Assembly (NCBI GenBank): GCA_963573315.1
Contig: OY752152.1
Span: 975,001-1,039,000, forward strand
DNA: 64,000 nt
Direction of reading: 5' to 3'
Origin: Entomortierella parvispora
Lineage: Eukaryota; Mortierellomycota; Mortierellomycetes; Mortierellales; Mortierellaceae
This document shows, one piece after another, positions 13,701 through 21,912 of the stretch (position 1 is its first letter; each line of letters opens with the position of its first letter). The notes beneath the pieces were generated by a model. That model was not told the DNA's origin. It did not search any database and saw only the letters and a program-made list of their open reading frames with translations. A program made the position numbers and the translations under genes.

Positions 13701-16700
13701 TCTCCTGGTTTTGGTTGCCTGAATTCATAGACCTTCTTCAAGTCCTTTGGACGTAGATAGTTTTGACGGTTGTCTTCTTTAATGGAATCAGCCTCACGCA
13801 TGTGAATGTCGTCATGTCGATCAAAAGCTGCGACTACTTTATGCTGTGTCTGTCCGTAGGATCGATCGGAGCCACGATTGGTTTGAGTGTGCTCTTGAGC
13901 ATCGCCTCGGCGATCGTCCTTGTTACCGTAGCGGCTGCGGTGATCTTGGCGTCTGCCACCGCCAGCACGACGCGATCGGTCCTGCGAGCGTGATCGTGAG
14001 CGAGAGCGTTTGCGACCGCTACCATTACTCTTCTTCTGCTCTTGGTCGGCCTTACGCTTGAAGCAGTCCTTATAATTGTGTGGCGTTCTTGCATTCTTGC
14101 AGGCATCGGTATACCAACAGTCCGATGCTGACCCAGTCGAGGTGTTTGATCGGCCCGACTTTGTTGACGACTGCGACTTAGATCGGCCTCGCTGTGATTC
14201 GTCTCGTCGGTGCCCTTGGTTGTGCTTTGTCGCTGTACCTGATCCGGAGCCCGATGTGGCCACGTCGGCCTTAAACTGGGACAGGAACCATGCCGTATGG
14301 TCAGTTCTGTTGCCCTCGACCGCGCCAGGGGTCTCATGGAGGAATTCGAGGTACGCCTTGACTGAGGTCACATTTTCTAACGCGCCATACCTCTTCAGAG
14401 TAGCTTGTTTGCCCACGTCCGAGATATAGCAGCCTAGTGGTTTGATCAGCCACTGGCAGTCCGAGTCCGGGATGTCTGCTGCTTCCATGAGAGGCAAAAT
14501 CCGGTCGGAAAACGCACGAATTGATTCCCCGTGGTCAGGTCGCATCCTGGTGACGATGTCGGCTACTTTGGAGCTCACCGAGTCAAACCGGATGGCCTTG
14601 TGGAGGGCCTCGATGGCTTTGCTCCAGGTCCTCTTATCAATGGGAACTTTCGCGATCTCGGACTCATAGTCCTTGGCGAGCCCAATCTTGACAAGGGACA
14701 TCGGAAGGTAGGACCATGCTACCTTATCGAACAATGCATCCGTGAGATGCAGTCGTAAAGCGCGCTTGATGTCCTCCTTGAACCGGACTACTTTCTTAGC
14801 AATCTCGAGTAAGGCTTGGTCCTTGTCGGTGCTGAGAGTGTCACGCTCGATGTCTAGTATCGGCTGGTTCTTTAACTCGACATGTTTTAGTTTAGAAAAA
14901 TCAATAGTTTTCGTACCTTTAAACACCGGGATATGGTCGATCTTATAGATGGACTTAATGGCTGCGTGAACTGGGTCTGACGGGTCCCATTTGATGACGT
15001 AATCATCGATGGTTAGCGCCGCCCGTTCCGCGCCAGTCATTTTAGCCTCAGACGACGAGGTCGATCGGTCCCCTTCGAGATCGTCGGCATTGGCCTTGAA
15101 GGCTGCTCGGAGAGCTCGCTCGGCATCGTGGCCACTGTCCTCGAGAAGCCGGACTTGGACTTGGATGTCCCCTCGGATCTCGGTCCTGGTGTCATCGAGT
15201 ATCTTGAGCTGAGCCTTTTCACGTGCCGAACCGAGCCGAAGTGCCTTGACAGCCTTGACCGCTTGTCTGTGTCGGTTGTTGAGGTGGGTGATGAGGAATA
15301 ACTTACGCGACGCCTTGGCTCGATAGCTCTCGACTTGTCTGCGTAGTCCTTGCTCAGACTCGTCGTAGTCGTCCTCGTCCTCGGATTCGGATTGGGCCTG
15401 ATCATCTAACTCCATGTCCTCCATGATTTTCGAGAGGCGGTCACTGATGTCGTCATCATGCGAGTCGTCTTCAGTGGTGTCATCATCCTGGTGCATTTCC
15501 GTATCTTCGTCGATGTCGTCTCTTTGGTCGGTAGTTTCTTGATTGACCGCACTGTCTGCCTGCTGGCCATCAGTCTCCGAGATTGGTGCCGTCGCGGTGG
15601 TCTTTCGTTTAGGCGGCATCCTGAAGCTCTCCTTTCCAGATTATGATGGAGTGGTTGGTCCGCGGAATGGCGATGAGATGGTGGTGAAATTTTTCTCAAG
15701 TTGGTGGGAGTGACGTTTCGTAAACCGGCCAATCACAGTTCCTGAAAAAATGAAATGTCGGGGGTCTGTACGTCAGGAAGAAAGAAAGGTGCTGTTTAAT
15801 GATAGAGACGACAGCCTGATATGACTGTCGCACACTACTTAAGGGGCGCGCAAGCGCAACTCTTTCTAACTAGAAATAAACGGCAGGAGAAATACGTCGG
15901 TATTGCACCGGACGTTACACCCTCATCCAAACCATCGCCCGTTCCCCGATCATCAGTGGAATCCCTGTAGGCACCAACCCAGAGGTCCCGCCTCTGAAAG
16001 TCATGGCTTACGCGGATGATCTTGGAGACTTCATACGCACGGCGAATGAATGGACAGAACTCAAGAGAATCATGACGGTCTATGGATGTGCTTCCAACGC
16101 CCGTCTCAACTTGAAAAAGACAGTGGCCTTTCCGCTTGGCCCAGGGATGGAGGCCGAACTTCTTAGCCTGTTAAAGGAAGATAAAGTCCAGATCCACTCC
16201 GTGTCATCCGAAGCGGCCATCGTCTACCTAGGATTTCCTATTGCCCTCAACGCCTCCCAGCGCGACAACTTTTACGACGGTCTCTTAAAAAAGATCAAGC
16301 AAGTGTCGGGTTTACACACCACCAGGGGGCTCTCGATCAAAGGACGAGGTATTATTGCAACTTCCATCCTCCTCTCTAAACTCTGGCATGTCCTGAGTGT
16401 AGATACACCGACCAAGGCGTGGATAAGCAAGGTCCAAGGAGTCGTCCGCAAGTTTGTCTGCCCCAACTTCCCAGCACCATCCTTCGACTTCCTCAGTCAG
16501 GCCAAAACAAAAGGAGGGATTGGATTGATCAACGTCGGAAAACAAGCACTGGCCATGCAGCTCAAAGCAATCCAACGACTTGTGTCAACGAAGGTGACAT
16601 CCTTCGCGCAGCCGATTTTGAAGGCTTTGCTTCAAACATACTCAAAGTCGGCATATCCATTTGCGGCTCTGGCGAACCCAAAGTATCATCTGGATAATTT

Positions 16701-17772
16701 CAATTTCTTCCGAGGCGCCACGACATTCAAAAAATGGCTAAGGACTCTTAGTCTAGTGGCAGCCCCTCCGCCGACCCCCGTCAACCGTGAGGACGCGCCT
16801 ATTGATTCCGTTTTGGGCCTTCTCACGACAGATTGGATCGGACCGGCAGTGAGACCACCACAGCTGCCCATTTGGAGGATGGACCAAGCATTCCGCCTGG
16901 TCATGAGTGATTCCGATGACTTGCAGGGACATTTGGAATTCATTCCTTCAGGGGAACGACCCCCTGGGGCGCGCACGTACCCTGGATTCGAACGAAACGT
17001 CCGACAAGGATTCTTCCCTGCGTCCAACAGCCTGGAGAAACTCCTGGACCAAAACACCTGGATCGACACCACGGAGTCTCTGAGCCAGCGGATCAAATCC
17101 TATGGCTCGCAACCGGGATCAGACATGAACCTGGGCAACATGTCCACTGGGGCCCTTCGACGACTGCTCACAAAAAGCAAGGAAGAGGAGGAAGCAGCAC
17201 CCCTGGACAACACACCCGGACAAAACCTTACAACTCAGTTTTGGGACTTTTTCTGGAAGGCCGACATCCCACACACCACTCGCACGGTATGGTGGCGCCT
17301 TCTAATCAGCAAACTCCCCTCTCGAAAACGACTACACTCCATCATGGAGGAGACCTTCGAAGAATCCTGCGCAATCTGCGGAGCAGCGCAGGAGACTGAC
17401 CGCCACATGATTTTCACATGCCCGCGGAAACTCCAAGTTTGGCGCTCCTCGCTAGCGACTCACGTCGGAGACATGGATTTCTCATGGGAGTTCATCGAAC
17501 TTCTTCTGTATGGTGAACATGAGCAGATCCTCCCCACGAGCAACATCAGTGCAATTGCACTTCTAACAACCGTCCTTCATCAGATCTGGATATTTCATTT
17601 TCTCCACATCCTCGAGGACCAACCCTTCGACGCCACCCAGGTGACAACGTCCATTGATCTTGCGGTCAACAAAATTGTCAACCAGAACGAGTATCGGCGA
17701 CGCGTACAGGAGGAACGCAGCCGTGAGTCAGCAACTGACCCCAACTCAGGCCCCACGACCCCCCAAACCTAG
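7737..17772 (+). CDS. LINE ORF2: endonuclease and reverse transcriptase, split by gypsy insertion
   Basis: The two parts are 7737-9779 and 15925-17772. The codon phase matches exactly across the insertion once one CCCTC copy is removed, giving about 1296 residues. The N-terminal endonuclease shows LALQETNF, GDFNYHHH, TIDYIFAS and DHSLLSCD. The reverse transcriptase shows APGKDGFP, WRPLSLIN, QTGFVKGR, LLDQEKAYDR and GLRQGDPLSP before the break, and AYADDL after it. The C-terminal motif is CAIC...H...C (CX2CX8HX4C, near 17370-17420). No stop or frameshift is seen apart from the insertion. As it stands the gene is inactivated. Confidence 0.92.
9780..9948 (-). repeat. 3' LTR of gypsy element (169 bp)
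   Basis: In element orientation it starts TGTAACG and ends CATTTCA. It is matched base for base by the copy at 15751-15919. It is preceded by a purine run (minus strand 9960 to 9949, eight Gs then AGTT) that fits a polypurine tract for plus-strand priming. Confidence 0.95.
10277..15619 (-). CDS. Gypsy Gag-Pol polyprotein with chromodomain
   Basis: One 1780-residue ORF without internal frameshift. The Gag part is acidic at its N-terminus and carries a Cys/His motif near residue 498 (CWYTDAC...H...C, spacing CX5CX6HX4C, unlike the usual CX2CX4HX4C). The protease has ALLDPGAT near 658. The reverse transcriptase has YVDD near 981. RNase H has YVATDAS near 1128. The integrase has the zinc motif (H..H near 1343, CTQC near 1378) and the catalytic set VDLAEFD, QSDNGSE and NGVAERF (about 1406-1500). 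A C-terminal chromodomain (YTVQWKGY near 1703) probably guides integration to modified chromatin. The start was taken as the first ATG of the long frame. Confidence 0.96.
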   Translation of the reverse strand: MPPKRKTTATAPISETDGQQADSAVNQETTDQRDDIDEDTEMHQDDDTTEDDSHDDDISDRLSKIMEDMELDDQAQSESEDEDDYDESEQGLRRQVESYRAKASRKLFLITHLNNRHRQAVKAVKALRLGSAREKAQLKILDDTRTEIRGDIQVQVRLLEDSGHDAERALRAAFKANADDLEGDRSTSSSEAKMTGAERAALTIDDYVIKWDPSDPVHAAIKSIYKIDHIPVFKGTKTIDFSKLKHVELKNQPILDIERDTLSTDKDQALLEIAKKVVRFKEDIKRALRLHLTDALFDKVAWSYLPMSLVKIGLAKDYESEIAKVPIDKRTWSKAIEALHKAIRFDSVSSKVADIVTRMRPDHGESIRAFSDRILPLMEAADIPDSDCQWLIKPLGCYISDVGKQATLKRYGALENVTSVKAYLEFLHETPGAVEGNRTDHTAWFLSQFKADVATSGSGSGTATKHNQGHRRDESQRGRSKSQSSTKSGRSNTSTGSASDCWYTDACKNARTPHNYKDCFKRKADQEQKKSNGSGRKRSRSRSRSQDRSRRAGGGRRQDHRSRYGNKDDRRGDAQEHTQTNRGSDRSYGQTQHKVVAAFDRHDDIHMREADSIKEDNRQNYLRPKDLKKVYEFRQPKPGDNRLTVPCMINGIMCTALLDPGATISLISRGLAEDADIRFGAIPDEFVALIKTGTQVPDFTTCDRVQLICNKKSLEVHMHVMDFDYFDVLIGMDLFSLLGFTIGGIRLQQPRREDFLWVPTDEKPPIVPLKTPEVELTPEFIAEKAEFMRQLQPYLDENAKIDPSSHCTLPSMVVELKVGPDCKVQERPRQFYSQTEKDEVDKTVKQWLKDGVIVPVKGHCPYNSTLTMAARRDLEGKILKHRVCLDPRTLNKQLLDTDQFPLPKIADLHTKVAGKARYSTFDLSQAYHRMRIAELSQILTAFTYDNQQYKFARAPFGLKPLTSIFQRGMAELFGDADFADNYVDDIVAHTDETESHLEHCITVVKRLTEAKLIINQEKCNFYSTEILMLGYIVNRHGRMINPKKIANIYSWAYPRNKKMVQRYLGLFNYFREYIPLYSVLAAPLEALRNKRGTFSLSKEEKRSFDKLRRSIILAPCLCFPDFSLPFYVATDASGVGIGAVLYQLPNGDESKINYISFQARALHKSEKNYPAYKKELLGIVFALNRFHQYLWGRKFTLFTDHRPLTYIHEQKELPQIVTNWKETIFNYDFECIYRPGILNVLPDALSRAFTEEDDPTKEREDYDMDMVPDGHPSVAAVTRALKAATIDRANTSPEASSGPDLKIGTRFVMDEAYMQEFVSDDVSHEVVLREEERELILSRTHEFGHPGTGAMVKAIQATGKTWPKLKEDCLKWVSGCTQCQYFNIARKGYHPLRPIHARLPGEHVAVDLAEFDTSTSGNKFVLVTVDICTRFVFLEPLPNKEARTIAQALFKLFCGIGFPKIVQSDNGSEFVNSLCKLMNQKLKIDHRLSTPYHPRSNGVAERFVRTMKDNIKKQLQGRRDQWDNYVPMAQLQLNTRAASLHNSTPFSLFYGRSFATLTDFSAVESHLLTDEENEQRLEYLTKLVYPAISDYSTGTQTAMASKFNRTHRLRDFQPGTYVMAKEDVPGSKIDAKYHGPYKVLSRSTHGSYTLLDPMSEKLPRQYSPEQLKQVTQALDVQSAESYEIDMILDHSLSKEGMLYTVQWKGYDSSHNQQLSYDQFDSKNIIDKYWKSKRMDNPHAAKRIIRIRDNREKKLQKQVRDEQAKAQSSQANKSRKAKVRN
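15751..15919 (-). repeat. 5' LTR of gypsy element (169 bp)
   Basis: Identical to the LTR at 9780-9948 by eye over all 169 bases. The region just inside it (minus strand, 15750 downward) starts with six Ts then CAGGAACTGTG and has no TGG at the LTR edge, so the usual tRNA primer site is not apparent. Confidence 0.95.
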
Positions 17773-17941
17773 CATTTCTTCTTTTATTTTCTTCTATACC
17801 TGTATTTTTATCTTTTAGTACCACCCCCGTAGTGCTTGTTGTAACTCAAATTTGATCGTAGTAGCGCCGCCTGAAGATGTAGGGGCACTGGATTTCTTGG
17901 ACACTGACCCAAATAAACCAGATAAAAACAAAAAAAAAAAA

Positions 17942-17956
17942 TAGCCATGCATCGCC
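17942..17956. repeat. Target-site duplication of LINE, 3' copy
   Basis: Second copy of the 15-bp sequence at 5763-5777, directly after the poly(A) tail. Confidence 0.9.
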
Positions 17957-19218
17957 AATCATACTAATTCCTTTATTTTGATAGGCGATGTCAGGGCCGA
18001 TATCAAAAGGGTCGCTGACGGATTGTTTTCTCCGCCTATTGCTGGAAGCGTAAGCACGATGCGAAAAGGCGCTACCTATCACTACCATTGGTGCTAAGGG
18101 ATTGCCTGAAATCTTATCCCATGGTGTAGCCGATTCACAGGATTCAGGGTCGAGCCTTCTTTTTTTGGATTTACCTCCATTAAATGCTGGCGATCCTGTT
18201 CCTAAGCGGTTTCAGTCAAACGTTCTCTTGAGAAAGATGAGGAGTATGTAACCGCAGGAGAGGAGGAAGAGGGGCAAGAGAAGATGGCAGAGGAGCAGGA
18301 GAAAATATTTAAAAAAAATGATTAGTGGAGACAGCAAACAGAGCGCAAGTATTCGACTGCAAGCGTCAGGGCCGCTTCGCAACCACCATGCCTGCAGGAC
18401 TAATGTCCCGCTAGAGTTTATATGAGCGTGGTTATTGCATACCCAGCAGAGATCATCAAGACCTGGATTGTCCGCCCTGACCCTGAACTAGAACTGGAAG
18501 GTATTCAACGAACGTGTGTCAATCGATATTGAGGACAGCAATTTTCCAGAGTGACATGTTCAGCTCCTCGACAGACTCAAGCAACACAAAACGACCGGCA
18601 GCTGATGAAATAACTACAAAGCTAACAGTGAAGTCTAAAGACACTCTTATAATATCCGCGACTGGACCACCGCGGCGAGATGACTAACTTAGCAAAAAAA
18701 ACAAACATATAGGATGTAGGTCTTAAGAAGTGAAATAAAATACGGTAGAAAGGTAGGGCAAAACACGGTAGGGTGGGGTAGGGTAGGGCGAGAGATAACG
18801 GACGACAACATTATTGTGACTTGTCCAAATAGTAGTACCAAGGGCGCCGTGCTTCGTTATGCTACCATTGGTAGGGTTGCTGCTGGCTAAAAAAAAGTAA
18901 GGATTAGAGGTGATCTTAATTACACCGACCAAGGCATTACTCAGCACCGATGAGTGCACAATTGGGCTTCGGGATTGCTCTCATTTTGGAAGGGAGCTTC
19001 AATTGCCATCGACGCGCACCGTTATCTTCAAGTGTGGGCACTACTTTTTTTGTCTCATCAAACAGAGATACGCCCTCTTTTGTTGAGAACAGGACAGACT
19101 GCTGTTCACTGATGGACAATGAAACTGCCTCTCTTTATTCCGGCGTCATCCCACCTCCCTCCTCCAGCGATGACGGATATGTCGGCCACATCCTAGACTT
19201 GGATTGACCAATTGGCAC
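17957..19218. other. Intergenic, no supported gene
   Basis: There are short open frames on both strands at about 18937-19207, but no domain or splice structure supports either. A G-rich patch at about 18749-18790 contains several GGTAGGG-like words. Confidence 0.45.
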
Positions 19219-21433
19219 CTAAAGAGCTACTGCTGTCGCCTCTTCATCTCTCCCTTCGTTTTTCTTCATTTCTTCTTCATAACGTCGAGAGGGTCGTTGA
19301 GGAAGAATATCGATTGTCCCTCTGTTCGCCGCGAGAGGCAAAAAGTTCAACTGAGGACGGTAGGCTGCATCTTTTCTCATCGAAGCATCCTTGATACTCG
19401 CTGGAATCCAGTTGAAAGCAATTTTGCGGATGATACGTTCCACCAACGTCTATCGGATTCAGCAAAAGGTCATCAGCTTGGACATTAGATAGTTCTCGAC
19501 CGTGTTTTCTGCTTTTTTTTTCTGGGAGGGATGTCTTACCTGGCCATTCAAGAAGATGGCCATGAGTTTGCTGGCTTGAAATTGCTTCTTGACATGAGGG
19601 TATCTGTAAGACGCAAAAAAAAATGAGAACTTGATGCACCGTAGACCTTCACTCTGCTCACCATCGTCTGTTACCTTTGCGACTTGTAGTCTTGAAGAGC
19701 TTCCTGGATGGACTCAGGTGAGAGAGACTTGAGGTCGTAGAGGCAGTTTGTCAGAATCACGGCGTCCTGCATTGCACAAACGGCTCCTTGCCCAGCGCTG
19801 GGAAGCAGCTAATCGAGGGATCGATGAGTCTAAACAGAGTAAGAATCGTGGACACAATAATGGGGGCGGGGCTGCAGAATAAACAAAACTAATGCACGAG
19901 AGCGTTCAACCCACCTTGTGTGCAGCTGAGGGAAATGAGAGCGAACGGGTTGATCGATGTCAGTGTCCAATCGTCTGGTTTTTTGTTTTTCATTTTCATT
20001 TTCGTGCCAGACAGGCTTGCATGCAATTGGACTCACCGTCTCCAATGAGTACAGTCCGGCCGTGGGTCCATGTTTTGAACAATTTGTCCTCAAGAAAGAC
20101 CCGTGAAATGTTGTCTCTGGGCGTGGGGTTGATCAAATTGCCAAGAGTCCCGCTTGGGACACGAAAGTCTTTCACGGCCTCAATCATTTGTCCATGAAAT
20201 TCGGGACCCCATTCAGAGTTTCGAAACTTGATCTCCTCTGACTCGTCCTCGGTCGCCAATTGATAGACGACAAACCAACAAATGCGATTGTCCGGTACAT
20301 TGAACTCTGCCCACTGGGAGATGAGTGATGTTCAGGATGTTAGAAAAAAGAACTTGGGATCTGGATCCCGGAATCAACGCGATGGGTTGCAGACGTTCCA
20401 CTCACACTGTAGGGCGTACCACGGCCAATAACCTGCGAAAACACGCAGTTTTCCCTTGCCACGAGAGGGTATTCGGCGGGGTCCAAAGGGTCGGTTGTAC
20501 CAAGCAAACAAATGTACCCTTTCGAAATGTCCTTGCTGTCAGCTGAGGGCAGTTGATTCGACTCTTTTAGAGATTTATACAACGATTGTCTAAAAATGAC
20601 CAAGGGTTGATCAGCAAGCTGGCGTTTCATGGCGATAACTCCATCCTCTGTCATTGTTACCTGACGCCACTGTAGGCGCCGTCTGCCCCTACAAGGATGT
20701 CTCCATGATAGGTGGTGTCATCTGCGCATCTGATCATAGCGCCCTCCTTGTTTTGTAGAATAGACAACACCTTTTTGCTGTAATGGATTCGCTCGGCAGG
20801 AACCTTGGAGAGGAGCAATGAGTGAAGAGCTGGACGGGGGAACAAATGAAACTCGTATCCGATTCTAAAGAGTAGAGCTGTCAGTCGTTAATCTCTCCGC
20901 CATCCTTCCAAAGACAATTTTTTTCTTCACTCGTATAAGAAGGACTTACGCGCCGTCGAGGTTTGGGTCTGGAAGCTCCGCTATGATCTCCATGTCATCA
21001 TACATGATGTTGGAGTTGTGGTGGCTTCCCTGGATCGATATAGCTTTTAGCTCCTCGTACAAGCCCAACTGCTCAAATGAAGCTAGGATGTTGGCCGACA
21101 AGGACATGATAGATCCTATGATGCGTGTCGGTGTCAACTTCTCCATCTCCAGTTTTTTTTTTTTGTTTCTTTTGTGCGTCCTACTCACCAAGAGGCCTCA
21201 CAGCCTTGGCTCGCTCAAAGATCTGGTAGGGAATGCCAGCCCTGTCCAAAAGGATGGCCAAATACAGTCCACCGATGCCTGCTCCTACCTAGAATAAGAA
21301 TAGTGCACTGGTCGTCAGTCTGCTGCATGGGTGTAAGAAGGTGAGTGCCTGCAACTCCATAACATACGATTATGACATTCGGGGTTTTTCCGTCGCTCGT
21401 GGGTGGAAGCTTGGATGGATACTTGGGAGACAT
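19219..21433 (-). CDS. FAD-dependent monooxygenase, ten exons
   Basis: Exons on the minus strand, 5' to 3': 21433-21368, 21288-21189, 21115-20950, 20864-20661, 20589-20406, 20313-20037, 19925-19915, 19808-19675, 19603-19540 and 19449-19219. They give 456 residues and all phases agree. The Rossmann motif VGAGIGG (start of exon 2), the DG motif LVGADGAYSGVR (exon 4) and the GD motif IGDAAHK (exons 6-7) identify a group A flavoprotein hydroxylase that uses FAD and NAD(P)H. The substrate is unknown. Exon 7 is only 11 nt but encodes the invariant AHK part of the FAD-binding GD motif. No clear transmembrane segment or signal peptide is seen. A paralogue lies at 58321-60061 with fewer introns. Confidence 0.88.
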
Positions 21434-21912
21434 AAGGGTGCGTAAGTTAGAGAAAAAAAAGTATATGAATAGGGATCTGTTAGGGGAGAAAGAAAGTTGA
21501 AGGGACGAAGGAAAGATAACAAGACGACAGGTCTGACAAAGAAATGGCATCAGGTGAAAAAGTGGATCTTGTGAGGGCTGTGCGAGTCCAATTCGCGAAA
21601 TGTTTGCAAATGAGCACCTCAACTCGATATTGCCTCTCGATGTTGCGTTGTTTCGAACCATCCGCTGCTCTACCTTGGCCCCCTTGTACCACTTTTGTCT
21701 CTTCATTCGGAGCTCAGTTTTACCCAATTGACCTCAAGCACTTCAAGTGCCTACTGTACTGTACTTCAATTATACAAGACCAGACTTTTTTTGGATGCTT
21801 TGCTTTTAATAACAATGCTTCTATTCTAAAGATACTTTACAGGTATATTTGTGTTATGAGAGGGGAGGGTGGGGTTGAGGGACATGATATAAAGAGACTG
21901 GACCATCGATAT

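Larger units (their letters stand above)
9780..15919 (-). mobile_element. Ty3/gypsy chromovirus-type LTR retrotransposon
   Basis: Two 169-bp LTRs, which I read as identical, begin TG and end CA. They flank a single Gag-Pol ORF on the minus strand. The 5-bp target duplication CCCTC lies at 9775-9779 and 15920-15924. The element sits antisense to the LINE reverse transcriptase. Identical LTRs and an open 1780-codon ORF mean it inserted very recently and may still be mobile. A C-terminal chromodomain places it with the chromoviruses. Confidence 0.97.
5778..17941 (+). mobile_element. Full-length LINE (non-LTR retrotransposon), carrying a nested gypsy element
   Basis: The element is bounded by 15-bp direct repeats and ends in an 11-A tail preceded by AATAAA (17912). 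Without the nested gypsy insertion and its duplicated 5 bp it is about 6.0 kb. It holds ORF1 (a Gag-like protein with one CCHC knuckle) and ORF2 (an apurinic-type endonuclease, a reverse transcriptase and a C-terminal CCHC motif). No RNase H domain is visible, which is more like L1-type elements than fungal Tad elements, but the clade is not settled. The full-length 5' end, perfect duplications and mostly open ORFs suggest recent insertion. Confidence 0.92.

Noticed and set aside
18749-18790. GGTAGGG-like words resembling telomere repeats
   Set aside because: The units are irregular (GGTAGGG, GGGTGGGG) and too few; no TTAGGG array is present.
18937-19207. Overlapping short ORFs on both strands after the monooxygenase
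   Set aside because: Both look partly protein-like but cannot both be real; no domain or splice evidence favours either.
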